From the NCBI GenBank assembly GCA_963169105.1, contig OY720634.1:155255584-155319583 (forward strand): DNA of 64,000 bases, in the 5' to 3' direction. Positions 48,128-59,877 of this stretch are shown piece by piece. The position numbers and the translations under genes are program-made. This DNA is from Ceriagrion tenellum. Lineage: Eukaryota; Arthropoda; Insecta; Odonata; Coenagrionidae. A model generated the notes under the pieces. That model had not been told where the DNA came from. It did no database searches and saw only the letters and a program-made list of their open reading frames with translations. The first letter of the stretch is position 1, and every line of letters begins with the position of its first letter.

Positions 48128-48736
48128 CCACGACCGATATTTTCGATTTAGAGTGACGAATAATCAAGTGAGCTGTCTTACTCAGTGGAATCAAACATTA
48201 AATTTGTCGATAACATCAGGTGGATTTAAGATCATAATATGATAATTGACCAAAAATTTCAAATCAATACACAAATAAATTGCAATGTAATAATTGCAAT
48301 ACTTTAGCCAGGCTTTACTTGAGTGAAAATTTCATTTCCCACAGACCTACTGTGGGACACTCGTAGATATAAGTAACATTACTCGGGACAATTTGGAATT
48401 CCACTTGTACCACTTCTTCCTAAGAAACGATGACTTATTTCACTGATCGAAAAGGAACCCTAGTTTTAATTTTGACAGGCTGTTGCCCAGAAATCCAAAT
48501 ATTTAAAACCCAACCGATACCATGATCGTCTCTTCGCTACCCTGCCAAAGCCGAATATGGAAAAAAAATATTCTACAATCTCGATTTATCGTTTTGAGTC
48601 AACAGCCTATCGTCGCTATCGTGAAAAGACAGAAATCGTTTCCGATTAAAAGTGTCATTTAACGTAGATGTTTCCTTGCAAATATCAATTGTATGTATAA
48701 GCATGAATTTCGGTGACAGGATGGATAGACAGGGTA

Positions 48737-48941
48737 AAGGCCGCTTTACACGATACATTTTATTGTACTAACGATTGGATCATAGAATGTACAAGAAACT
48801 GAATGGAAATAGAGCAGGTTCTATTTCCCGTTAAGTCATTCAGACAATCATACAATTTATCGAATTACCCGGTACAACTTTCCTCATACAAGAATTCATA
48901 TATTAGTTTGTACAATAAAATGAACCGTGTAAATCGGCCTT
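48737..48941. mobile_element. MITE with 32-bp terminal inverted repeats
   Basis: Left arm 48,737-48,768 starts AAGGCCGCTTTACACGATAC; right arm 48,910-48,941 is its inverse with three mismatches, ending GTGTAAATCGGCCTT. The total is about 205 bp with no coding capacity. A second, decayed copy of its interior is at 21,755-21,805. The target duplication is unclear, so the superfamily (hAT or Harbinger would fit the GGCC..TTTACACG ends) remains open. Confidence 0.78.
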
Positions 48942-49779
48942 GCATAAATAGATTGCAATCGGTATGCTGTCTATAATGCCTCGGACTTCGACAGACTATA
49001 AACAGGGTTGCAAGAGGTGTTTCCTTACTATCTATTTATACTACTATCGGTACTATCGAATTACGTAGGGCCACATACTAGTCAAATTAATGCAAGATAG
49101 GATAACAAGTGTACACATCAATTTAATATGCCAAAATTAGATACAGAAACTTATCTAATTTCATTTATGTAATGAGAGTTATTTAACATTAAAATATATT
49201 CTGCTGTCATAGGTACTAAATAAGACATGAGGTTCTTTTTATCTCAAATGACAAAGGAAATATTAATAATTCTGAAAAAAATACGATTTGTAGATGTGAT
49301 ATTATTTATACAAATTGTACAGGTGCATATGAAGTACATGGTTCACAACTTCAAAGACAGTTGAAATTCGGTATCAAAGGGGGCCTTTCCACATCCACTG
49401 TCTACTTCCGTCATTCTTTCATCGCGGATTAACTAGAATTGATATGCTGGCCGAGCGATGCCCAGGATAGCAAAATATAGAGACGGTTTGTGATAGACCT
49501 TCTAGTGTGCACAGGTCCATTGCCTATCAACTAGGTCCGTACGGGGAATGAGGACTCTACATTTATCTTCTCTCTCAGGCAGCAAACTACCGCTGGAAGC
49601 ATACAACTGCTTATTCTGGCGTTCAAAATCATCTGAAATGCTTTTGATTGCCATCAATTCAAATATTTATGGGCTTTCTTGATAGTTCATCATCACTAAT
49701 AGTATATTTTGTCCCAGACTTGGATTTCCTTTGAGCAAACAGGAAAAACTTGAATTCAAAAAGGAATACCTTGGCATAA

Positions 49780-50260
49780 TTCAACAGACCTTAACTGGGT
49801 ATTCGAAAGTAAAATACAAATAAAAGCTGCACGCTTCGTTAAAAACTTCTACGAGCAAACATATACTGTTCCACAATTTTTATACAGATTTAGGTGGGAG
49901 CCCCTAGAGATTCGGAAGCTACTCTCTAAGCTTTGTTTGCTTGGAAAATTCAGAACTGGTGTGTTTCAGAGCGACCCAGAGAAAATTATCATGACGCATC
50001 ACTACATCTCTAGGTCTGACAGAAGCGATAAAATAAGAGAGATACATTTCCAAACAAATAGGTACAAAATGTCGTTCTTTCCGCACAGAATCAGCGATCA
50101 CAATAAAACCTAAGCTCTACTAAATACACTCCCATTACGCACGTCACCATTTCACCTTCCAAAACCTAATCCCTTTCACATTGACACGGCTGGTGTCCTA
50201 ACACCTCATGCCCATGCGGCGGCTCTCAGGGTAGTATGCAGATATAGTTGTGGAAATGCA
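49780..50260 (+). pseudogene. LINE 3' end (jockey/CR1-like) with 3' UTR
   Basis: Reads KIQIKAARFVKNFYE, then FRWEPLEIRKLLSKLCLLGK, then NRYKMSFFPHRISDHNKT and a TAA at about 50,109. The order Q.KAARFV, LGW..L..R+, SFFPR is that of jockey/CR1-type LINE proteins. The 3' UTR (50,112-50,260) resembles the one at 9,140-9,210. The coding part is largely open, so this is a relatively young 5'-truncated copy. The minus-strand frame at 49,919-50,101 is an antisense shadow. Confidence 0.72.
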
Positions 50261-50269
50261 ATTTCGATT

Positions 50270-51035
50270 TGGGACGCTTATTAATCCTTAACAATGAATC
50301 GCAGGCGTGTTTGTTGGAAACACCTTACTCAGAGAGTAACAGATACCAGAATAGGCTGTAAGCCATTCGGAAGAGGAAGAAAAAAATTATTAAATCAGCC
50401 AAACTGGAGTTGATGATAAAAAGCAGAATGAGGAGATGGTCACTGAACATGCGTACACAATTACGCATCTCTAATTGTGATACTCTGCGTAAGATCGTTC
50501 AAGGAGAACGTGAGACAGTATATTTGAAAATATTCGTATCATTCTGTAAGGGAATCCACCGTGGAACAAGTTGGATCGATTAGGTTTTAAGAAAATATTG
50601 AAAATGCGAATAAATGAGAAATGATCTTTTCAGAAAAAACGCCTATGTATCTCTAAAGATAGCGAATGTCTGCAAGCTGGTGCGGTTGAAGAAATGTAGA
50701 AGCCAAGAATGTCATTCACATTATATTCCAGTTAATATAGGAAGCGATGCATAGGATTAGCGACAGCCACGCCTGTAATAAAGTGGTAAGCAATGGCTTT
50801 AAAGTCACAGTGAGACGTTATACACAATAATAACTCGCGTACATCTCACGGAAACTGCGAGCTATGGTTAGTTGTTCCTGTATAATTCTTCGCGATCATG
50901 TTCACAAATACTGCAAGTGAGAAGGACTTATCGTTAAAATCTTTAATTTCACTATATCCGGGATATAACAAAAGAGTATTGACCATTAACATCATATCGA
51001 ACTATAATTCCCGGGGGGACAACAGGAGCAGAAAT
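50270..51035. other. Unassigned stretch
   Basis: Short AT-rich segment with no recognisable feature. Confidence 0.45.
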
Positions 51036-51040
51036 TTGCG

Positions 51041-51289
51041 ATGGATATCAAAGACATGGAAATTTGGAATTTGAAAAGAATGGTGCGACTCTTAGCAGCA
51101 AATGGTTGGAAGAATCTTCAATTATGGTCTGCTACAAAGCAGCGGGAAAAATATCAGATGAAAACAGTGCGAAGCAGAAGAGACAAGCCTTGGGGACACA
51201 TTATGAGACCGTTTCGTCTTATTAAAACTATAATAGTTAGATATGTGAACGCGAAGAAATACTTCTTAAACCAAAGGGTTGATGCATGA
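51041..51289 (+). pseudogene. RTE-like LINE polymerase fragment
   Basis: The 82-codon frame reads EIWNLKRMVRLLAANGWKN, then KTVRSRRDKPWGHIMRPFRL and IKTIIV. RTE/LINE proteins near the C-terminus have a FE.W.WR+MLRI block, then L.TI+.RR..W.GH++R....L..+IEG. The match is good in the first and third block and weaker in between. It is cut at both sides, so only this stretch remains. Confidence 0.55.
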
Positions 51290-51294
51290 AGAAG

Positions 51295-52035
51295 ATTGAG
51301 AGCGACTGATAAATTATGTATAATGACGAATCACTTTTATTGAGACATCATCGCCAATTTGAGTGAAAGATGATTAAAAATTCCAACTCATCATCATCAA
51401 GCTCTAAAAAGAAAGAGCGAGATATGAACCATTGCTTATAAAATAAGACATTAATCTTTTCGCAAAAATTGAACAATAATGGGTATAGATAGTCCTTTTT
51501 CCGAATAGCGCTACTCTGTAGCAAATATGTTATACAATGATCCCACACCTTCGATTCAGTCGCTTCTCCCAGAGGTTCATAAAAAACATCGGAGTCGTGC
51601 ATTTCGAAGTGAATTTAATAATATTCCTCGGCATACTGCCGCGCATATGGTCACCTGAGTCCCACAATTCGCTCGAATATCATAACCCCCACACTTGTAA
51701 TGTCTAATTCCGAAATTCTTTTGCATCCGGGTGAACTTCCATTGCACATTTTCAAATAGCTCTAGTGGTTACGTGGAATTGGAATGGGTTGGAGGAATTC
51801 AGAAAAATCAGCCTCCGCACTGACGACTGCTGATGGTGATCACGTGCGCCGCGGGCTGATGAGAGACACCAATTGAGATCGTTGAGAGAGGAAGCGATGC
51901 GTCTCGGAGCCGAGAGACAGGCTAAGGCCGTTTTCGAGCTGGGCAAATCAAGCAATCTTCCCTTGGAACTTAGAACTCATTGGGCGGATATGACGTCAAA
52001 TTCAAGTGACTGTAGACGCCATATTGTCTAGATAC
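51295..52035. other. Unassigned stretch
   Basis: Only small frames without domains. 51,740-52,020 has mixed composition and immediately precedes a MITE end. Confidence 0.4.
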
Positions 52036-52040
52036 ATAGA

Positions 52041-53088
52041 CCGTGTTCCAATCCGTAGGGTGCACCCTATGCACTTACGCACTTAACGCACTTTTCTGCT
52101 CTTAAGGTAGCCAGCGCCAAGGTCTCCCAGTGTCAGTGTCAGTCTCCTCAATGTCGGAACTATACCAAAACCGCCTCGGCCCGTAAATTGGTCTGCGTAC
52201 TTCTTCCGCAGGCCGATGGATTGTATTATCCTTACGTCTGTCCCGTGTATATCAGAAGAACATCCATTAGTCACCCAAAATTGTAATTATCGCTAGACAT
52301 CGCATTGGAAATTCGCATTATTCATGAAATACCATCCGCGAAATAAAAATAGGACAATTTTCTAGGATATTTTATAGGATAGGAAATAAAGGAGCCAATT
52401 TTCATTGCTGCCCTTGAGATTCGCAATGCGTATATTCCGATGAAATAATTTGAAGGTAAATAACACTATAGCTTCCACTAAACCATATTATCAGGAAAAT
52501 CTTGATTAATTAGAGACACTGTCACTTAATTTTGATCATTAAATAGAATACTCACCAGACATCGTCCGACATTGGAACGGAAGGCCACGTGCTTGGAATA
52601 CATCCCAATAATTAACCTAATAAACTGGCTGAGAAATTTAGCAACTCAGTATCGATATTCATGCCCAAATAATTATTGAGATAGCGTTAATACATGTTTC
52701 ATTCCCCTCTCACAACTTGCCGGTTGAAGCCACGCTTCCTCACATTTTTTGTTTCCTACTTTAACTGAAGATAAAACTGTTTGCTGGTGCACATTTTAAT
52801 GGCATGGAATATAAAATAATCACAAAATGGAGAATGAACCATCAATACTTTCAGAAGACATTGTGACTGATCTTACTTCCCTTTCCAACGTAGAACGTCT
52901 TCACCGCTGACTTCTTAGGAAGCAAAAGGGCGCATCGTCATACACTTACCTTCCGTGTGCACTAGCGCCCTAGTCACGATGCGCTCTTACGGATTGGAAC
53001 CGCACTATGCGACGTCACGTCCGGAAAATGACAATCGAAAAGAGCACATAAGGGTACGAAGTGTGCATAATATCGGATTGGAACACGG
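52041..53088. mobile_element. Candidate MITE with perfect 15-bp inverted ends
   Basis: CCGTGTTCCAATCCG (52,041-52,055) and CGGATTGGAACACGG (53,074-53,088) are perfect inverted repeats about 1.05 kb apart. Past these, the left side reads GCACTTACGCACTTAACGC and the right side has related CGATGCGC/GCACTATGCG blocks. A further copy of CGGATTGGAAC is at about 52,990. No target duplication could be fixed and no transposase is inside. It is probably a non-autonomous DNA transposon, possibly compound. Confidence 0.55.
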
Positions 53089-53094
53089 CCCTAG

Positions 53095-56000
53095 TCAAGA
53101 AACCAAGTAGATAAAAAGGGAGACTTGTAATGCTTACTATGTATTTAGTTAGAATTCGGGGTGTGATAATATGAGCTTGTATGGCAAATAGAAGTAAAGA
53201 AACTTTCAAATGGATACTATTTTATCATTACTACGAATATTTGTGTGATATTTATTTTTTTTGAGGATGAATTGATGAATTCGCTATATTTAAAGGCTTT
53301 TTAAATGTGAATATACTGATCAAAGATTTGGTACCTCATAGTTCTGTGAATAATTCCATATATTGTATATGTTCCGTCCTTGTTAATTTCATTGAACATA
53401 TAAATTCTGTTTTCCTTGCTCTGGAAGGAAAAAAAAACGATCTCGTTGAAAGATTATGGTCCGATGGAAAGTACTCTCGGGTAGTCATAATTTCATTGGC
53501 AGCATTAGTTTTAGCTAACGAACATCTTAATTGTTAATAGCGTTGAGCATTGGAGAGGTTTTTACTGCATTCATCGAAGAAGGGGGACAATAAACCATTA
53601 GAGTAAATATAATTTGTTTTCAACTCATTATGTTAGTTACAACGCACGTATTTTATCAGCAAACAGTCGAAGATCATAGTTAGTTTGTTTGAAGTGTAAT
53701 ACATTAAGATATTGTTACGTGTTTTTTCATATAGGAAAAACATATTAAAATGCCTTTTTGTGCATAAAAACGTTGACTGTGGTGAAATGCTGTGAGCGAT
53801 ATGTCGTCCACTTTAGCTACCCCTAGCAATTGAAATATAATAGTTATTCACTATATTATGATATATGATAATTATTTTATTCATAAACAATAAGATTAAA
53901 ATAATAATCTTCCCTTTTAACTTGTCGCATAAGGATGGGAAGCATTTTAAAGAAGTAATCGACTTCAATCACCCACAAAAACTATGGACACGGATGGCGC
54001 TTTTCGTATGTTTTACGAGATGAAGGCCGCACGATGTCTCTTCCATCGTAGAACGGTTGCGAAAGTGTCAAGTAAGGATTTCACTACGTCTGCCTAGGAA
54101 TCAAGATAACTTGATAGCAAGTTAACTATGCGTTTGCCAAGCTCGGAAGCGGCCTAAGGGGGCCTCGCGTCATTCGCGCGGGCCGCCTCCTCTTCGCGTC
54201 GTTCCTCTCCCTTCCTCGTCCTCTATCCCATGAATATATATTGCGGATTCGGATATGTGGCATTGTTGCCTAGGCTATGTGTTGCCGAAATTTCCACTTT
54301 TAGTTCATCCAGTCCTTGGCGCCACTTCGATTAGAGTCTTTTCTGTTGTTATTTTAAATAGACGTAGTTAATTGTTGCTAACGTGAGACTGGTAAATATT
54401 CAATAACGATCTAGGAGATTAGAATTAATTGATGCTTAGAATATATCTTGCTATTTTTTATCTAAAATTTACTTTTTAAATGCTAGAGAGGAAATATTTA
54501 TTACAGGAAATCAGTAAGAGGTTAATGAAACGCTCATCGTGTGCCGACTACGTTGTTTGCCAGAATACGATTATAATTGGAATGCATTAACCCTGTTTTG
54601 CCTAAATAAAGAATTTTAAATGCCTTGTTTAAACAGAACTTGCTTCATACCAGACTGAAAAACAGAGTATGTGTCTACGAGGACCCAAAATATGAGACTT
54701 GAATTGGAAAATAAGAATCTGTTCCAGGCGGCGGTGCATTCCTATTTACCTACACTGCAATGATGGCGATTGGGAATACTCATGAAGTCACCTCGCATTA
54801 CTATTAAATTTCCGTAAAGCAATATTGACCAAGTGCCAAGAAGTTAATTGTGCATTTGTGTAATTAAATTTTGAGAGGAATTAAATGTATCTGTAGACCG
54901 GACGATTTTAAAAAAGTGTATAATTACGTCCCGCGTGTATTACTACATTTTTTATCCACTACATTAAGCGTACAGCGCTCCTTAGTATTTACATTTGAAC
55001 TTCCGTCTTTCATCAATACACAATTCTAGACAACAGTTTTTGGCAACGAGATCCCAATCCATAATATATATTCATGCTCTATCCTCTCCCTCCTGTGGTC
55101 TGCCACCCCCTCGCCTCGCCTTCGCCTCGCCCAAGAGAGCCCCCGGGAGGAAGATCGTTCGGTAGCGAAAGATGCCCACCGGGACCTGGGAGTACGAGGG
55201 AGGGTCCGCGGTTTCTGAGTCTCTCGCATCATTTTTATTCGGACGGGAGAGCATAGAGGAGGCTGGATCGAGGAGAATGGTCTGAGGTAGGCGAGGAGAG
55301 AGAGAGGGTGGCAGGTGGACGAGAACGAGGTTCGACATTTTTTTACCGAGGTGCAGTGTGGTCACGTTGAGGAGTCTCGGATAGTTTGATGGCTGGTGAG
55401 GTGAACCGCGGGGGGGGGAGGGGGGTGGGGGGTGGGATGTGGGGGTGGATGTGATGCTGGAACTGAAATGGAAGGCACTCTTGGGGGGGCAGCGATCAAA
55501 AAAAGAAGGAGGGGATGGGAAATTCTAGCCCCGAAGGAGATATTCTTTCACGAATAGTCCCCCCCCCTCCCATCACTTCTTCTGCTCACCTGAGGATAGG
55601 GTACCTATCGCTCATCTATTTTAAGAGAGGAAAACAAGGGAACTCAAACATCGGCCATAAATATCATTCGCTGAGAAGGTGAATGATACTTCGGAATATT
55701 AGCTCTGATCGCACAAATATTTTTAAAGACCTGAGAAGTCGATAGTGAGTCAGAAAGAGGCGAAGGTATAGGTAAATGAAATAAAAATGATCCTCTTATG
55801 TCCAAGAACTTCATTTTCTGTTGACTTTACAAGGTATTTGTATTTATCAAATTGTGTAGTTTCTTCAAGTTTCATCTAAGAACGTAAGCTTTTCATATCA
55901 GAAGGATGAATTTACTTTCAAATCCTAGGACCATCCTATTATAAGCTTTAAAGATCCTAGTTTCTTTAATGCTTTGTGTGATTACTTTCGCAAGAAGTGT

Positions 56001-56240
56001 ACTGCGGTGCATTTACTAAGATTTCATTCTGGCCCCCCCCTTCTGGCACCACGAATGAACGTTGCTAAGGTCAGATGACAGAACTTCTAAGTCCGCGTCT
56101 TCGCTTATTTCGCCGTAGATGACTTAATCGTCTGCGAAGTATCTTCATTGACTGCTAATTCTAGAACTTAGATCATTTATATAAATATTGAATTAAAGAG
56201 ATTCGATAACGCTTTTATGTGGTGCACCGGATGTGACTCC
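53095..56240. other. Unassigned stretch with GC-rich patches
   Basis: 54,130-54,235 and 55,070-55,330 are GC- and CpG-rich; frames of 60-97 codons there look compositional. Nothing recognisable in the AT-rich parts. Confidence 0.45.
55408..55453 (+). repeat. G-run cluster (G-quadruplex-prone)
   Basis: Several runs of 3-10 G separated by one or two bases; the plus strand could form a G-quadruplex. A similar but shorter G-run is at 43,810-43,827. Confidence 0.7.
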
Positions 56241-56243
56241 AAC

Positions 56244-56479
56244 ACTATCAGAGCTGTGCGAATTTCCACAGAGAAAAAAATCATCCGCCTTGACCGGGAT
56301 TCGAACCCGGATCCCTCGATTTCCGGCCGGAAATCGAGGGATCCGGGTTCGAATCCCGGTCAAGGCGGATGATTTTTTCTCTGTGGAAATTCGCACATTT
56401 GTGCATTGCGGGTGACTCCGTAAAAGTGAAACTCCGTGGCTAGTCCCGGATAGCTTAAAATTTGTCGACTATCAGAGCT
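56244..56479. mobile_element. Foldback SINE: inverted head with two tRNA-type B boxes and a 12-bp target duplication
   Basis: The insert at 56,256-56,467 lies between two copies of ACTATCAGAGCT (56,244-56,255 and 56,468-56,479). Its left two thirds is a near-perfect palindrome (arms 56,255-56,326 and 56,327-56,397, one base longer on the left). Each arm contains GGTTCGAATCC, a perfect Pol III B box, in a tRNA T-arm-like CCGGGTTCGAATCCCGG. The right 70 bases continue as a unique body (GTGACTCCG...GATAGC). This fits a 5'-truncated tRNA-derived SINE whose head was duplicated in inverted orientation during reverse transcription. Confidence 0.75.
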
Positions 56480-56599
56480 AATACCATGAATAACTACTTT
56501 TTGTTTTCATTCACTGAGGATATCTCGCAACCAACTCATTTTTATTTCATTAACTCCGCATTATTGCAATTTGTGTTTTTTTTGTTAGGAATATTGATG

Positions 56600-56800
56600 A
56601 TGGCTTTCGTAGACTGGTGTAGTAGGCGTGGATAATTTTTCTGGATGTCCTCCACGTCGATTTATCATCGCACGACAGTTTCGCCGGCATTTCAGCAGGC
56701 ATCTTCAGGTTTGAAGTGTGGATGCATGTTTCTTCCCCTCTTATAAAGGCCTTGGTTTGTACAAGTACGTAGATAAATTGACGCGGAGGACATTCCGGAA
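56600..56800 (-). mobile_element. PLE tail with hammerhead-like motif and short inverted repeats
   Basis: The minus strand contains CACACTTCAAACCTGAAGAT and continues to the GCCGGCGAAACTGTCG segment. Both sides carry a diverged inverted pair: GGATGTCCTCCACGTCGATT (from 56,643) and GACGCGGAGGACATTCC (to 56,796). This is like the inverted terminal organisation of the 24 kb element. No GIY-YIG coding is visible, so only a tail survives. It abuts a mariner fragment on the same strand. Confidence 0.55.
56673..56712 (-). ncRNA. Hammerhead-like motif
   Basis: Minus strand: CTGAAGA, T, GCC-TGCTGAAATGCC-GGC (helix II), GAAA, C-TGT (helix III AC-U-GU), C17, then GTGCG. All core residues fit. Helix I is weak (only about one or two base pairs are convincing). 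Its helix II resembles the motif at 24.4 kb (GCC.GC/GC.GGC). Confidence 0.5.
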
Positions 56801-57370
56801 AATTAACCGCGCACTTTTGTGAAAAATCTCGTTCAAAACGTCGTCTTGTTCCCGAGCACAAGTTCGCTCACAAGCAGAGATGTGAGCAGTGTCGTGATGC
56901 AGTGTACAATTCTGGTTTTGCCAAAGCTCTGACCTTATCAGCATCATCGCAGGCATTAACCTTATCAAAATCTCTACATAAATTTCTCTGTCTATGCCCT
57001 TGCGTACTAGCTGCTCATTAATGGTTTAATTATGATTTTCACGATTAAAATCACACATTGGAGTTACGTGAACGTCATCTGAGGTCGTGGATGATTGCTC
57101 ACTTTGAGAATCTTTGCAAGGCGATGTTTTCCCCGTTTTGAGTCGACCGCACCAGTTAAGACACTGTGACCGGTTCATCAATCCATCTCCAAAGAGTTTG
57201 TGAAGAATTTGGAACATCTCTGTGGCGTAATTCTCTAGCTTTAAATACAATGTTACGCATACACGTTGGTGCTTCAAATCTTTCATTTTCACCGAGACAA
57301 ACATTTTGCCTCTGACCACTGAAAAGTGTAGCTTCTGTGCGGCAAGAGCAAAATAGAGACCAACGCATAT
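56800..57370 (-). pseudogene. mariner-like transposase, internally deleted
   Basis: Minus strand. From 57,319 the frame reads KMKDLKHQRVCVTLYLKLEN, then FQILHKLFGDGLMNRSQCLN and WCGRLKTGKTSPCKDSQSEQ. This is the N-terminal HTH (Mos1/SETMAR-type) that binds transposon ends: the H..I.F..KLGK, E.F.ML...+GD...S+..+..W..RFK.G pattern. In another frame near 56,900, RSELWQNQNCTLHHDTAHIS matches the second catalytic Asp block (LHHDNAPAH). The part between, including the first catalytic Asp, is missing, with the join near 57,010. Stops and frame changes confirm loss of function. No terminal repeats were found. Confidence 0.78.
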
Positions 57371-57379
57371 TGCGTGTGA

Positions 57380-59860
57380 TTTAATGGTAAAAGATTCCCC
57401 TTAGTGATACGACTTAGCCCATTCCATCCCATGTAACGATTTTTACGTAGTGTTTTCCGTCCGGCCTTTAGTGATACACGCCTTAATTTTAGTGAGGGAG
57501 AGGATATGAAGTAAAATACCCGTTACCTTCCGAGTCAACCTAATTCCTTAAGATATTCTTCTCCCAAGACTGGGCCTGAAGAAACATGCTAAGCAGCAGA
57601 AGCGGTTTCTAGTTGCGTTCCCCTGAGATTTCGCATTCCAGAAAGCGGTGATGATTACTTGTGGTTTCCAGCGCCATCCGTATCACCTGTATGAAAAAAT
57701 GATTCTTATACCTACATCCTGCCCTACGATCCGCCGAAATTGCAGTTTGATAGAGAAATTTATAATTTTTTTACTTAAAGCATTGGTTGCATATTGCATT
57801 GAGTTTTTTACTGCTTATATAATTTTTCCAGTGAAATTGAAGCAAGAGATACTGAGAACAATTCACAACACAAATTCTAGCTGGTATACTTGTTGCTACG
57901 TGTGGCCATGAAATGATTGAAAATATCTATTCTCCCATAATATCAATGATAGTGAGTTACCATTCATTGGATTATGGATATCGACTTGTATTTTTGGTGT
58001 TATTTAACTAGGGAAATATTAAATATAACCTTAAAATTTACTAGTTGCAGAAACATTCCGATCATTTGGACTATTTTGTGCATTGTACTTCGTGCCACAT
58101 AAAAAGATTTCAGCGTAGTCATTCTTTCCTAGAAATTCTAACATTGGAAATACTATATTAGAACCCATACAGTTTATTAACATTCAGTCTTAAGGCTATT
58201 ACTGGAAATCCTTTTGAGTACACTCAAGTGGAGGCACTAGTAAATTTCATTGGACTCGGTCAGCACTAATTTCTACTATAGATGAATACATTAGTATCAA
58301 AGCCTCAGTTCATTCCAATGTTTGGTGTTTGTTAGTCGACTTCGCACTTGATCCCATAGCTTACTCCCAGCCAAACACCTAGTTATGATGTTATGCCACG
58401 ATGCTGTAATTTATTGAAATGCCTTTTTTCATAATTCTATGAATAATTTGGCAGGCTAAATATGCGCATCAAACTTCGGATTTCCCTGGGAATAATTTGT
58501 CAAATATGTATTAAAATACTTTGTATTTCCACCATATATGTTCAGTCTTTATATATTTATTTCCTGGCACACGCACAAATGGTGTGCAATTAATTACTTG
58601 CAGTCTCGAAGAGAATGTGGATATGCACTGAGATCCTTTCACATATCTTGTTGATCATCTCTGCACGCGTATGGTACACAATTGACTATCAGCAAGCTGC
58701 ATAAATATTTCAGGTAGGAAAGTAAAATATATGTTATAGGCAAAATTATCAGGATTTAGACGGCCAAGTTAAAAGAGGGTGAGAAAGTTAGTTTCCCAGC
58801 CTCGTCCTAATTAAATCACAGGACGCTTATTCTTTAGTTTACATTTTATAGGAAGGAAGGAAGAGGAAGAGAAGACATATTACCGAAATTTGCTCGCTGA
58901 GAAAATGTTTTACAAAATATTAGTGAGCATAGCTTTAATGAGATAAGCTACAGCCTTAATAAATTTTAACAATGCATTTACCATTATTTCTTTTATATTG
59001 TTTAAATGCAACACCAGATTTTAAAATATCCAGCACAAAAATACGGTAAAGAAATAAGGTAATAAAACGGTTATATATGTAGATATATTTGACCAATCAT
59101 TCACAGATATATCCAAAGTGTAATGTGATCTGATTAACAGCAATAGCTTTTTAATCACATTTTAAAACAGAAATGTTGACGAAATAATATTCGGTTTTAA
59201 CAGGTCGTAGAGAAATGCTTACAGCTCAATCCAGCCAAGAATGGTAAATGTTGAACATTACCTTGGTTTTTTAAAGAAACTTTTGAAAAAAGTACAAAAT
59301 TTATTAATGCTTTACAATTATAGTACATTAGCACTTTTCATACTAATGAAAACTATTTGTGTTTTCTGTTACATTACCGTAGTCATCAAAATTTTTACAT
59401 CGTAAGTATCCATTTCTGAATCATTACTTCAAGCAAAGCGATTACTAATGATACAGAAAAGGCTTATGGTGTTTGACAGATGTATTCATTCAAATTCATG
59501 GCATATGATGGAATAATTACCTGTATTTTTTCTGAAGGACTACTTTCATCGCAAAAAAGTTTATTATTATCATAATTATACGCCTGACAAGCATTTATAA
59601 ACCCAGAAAAGCTAAAATAAAATTCGCATTAGTCTCGAAGTCCCAGCCCAACTGCTCTAAATTTTATTTTTAGTGCCAGTCTCCCTCGCGTCCGCAGGTA
59701 TGTAAAGGCTTACTAAACTTGTTGCATTATTCGAAATGAAGATGAAACCATTTACCTGTTATTCAGATAAAGGCAGGACTGAGTCTTTCTTCATTTCGTT
59801 TACCCCCCACTTTTAAACGGTCAAGACCCAAGTAGTAAACTTGCTTCCACCCATAGTTAT
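57380..59860. other. AT-rich DNA, nothing assigned
   Basis: No recognisable coding frame. The 87-codon frame at 57,648-57,911 has no family match that I can make. Confidence 0.45.
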
Positions 59861-59877
59861 CTCCAGAAACTATACCC

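Larger units (their letters stand above)
45060..48730. other. AT-rich DNA with two small repeats
   Basis: No coding frame that I can assign, including the 95-codon frame at 47,587-47,874. Contains the 32-bp tandem repeat at 46,792 and the hairpin at 48,080. Confidence 0.45.

Noticed and set aside
56281..56375. Functional tRNA genes at the two B boxes
   Set aside because: Only T-arm-like parts are present; no A box or complete cloverleaf can be built on either strand.
57561..57605. Another hammerhead-like motif (GGGCCTGAAGAAACATGC...)
   Set aside because: CTGAAGA is present but no GAAA core follows at a suitable distance (only GGTTTC), and no helix I partner was found.
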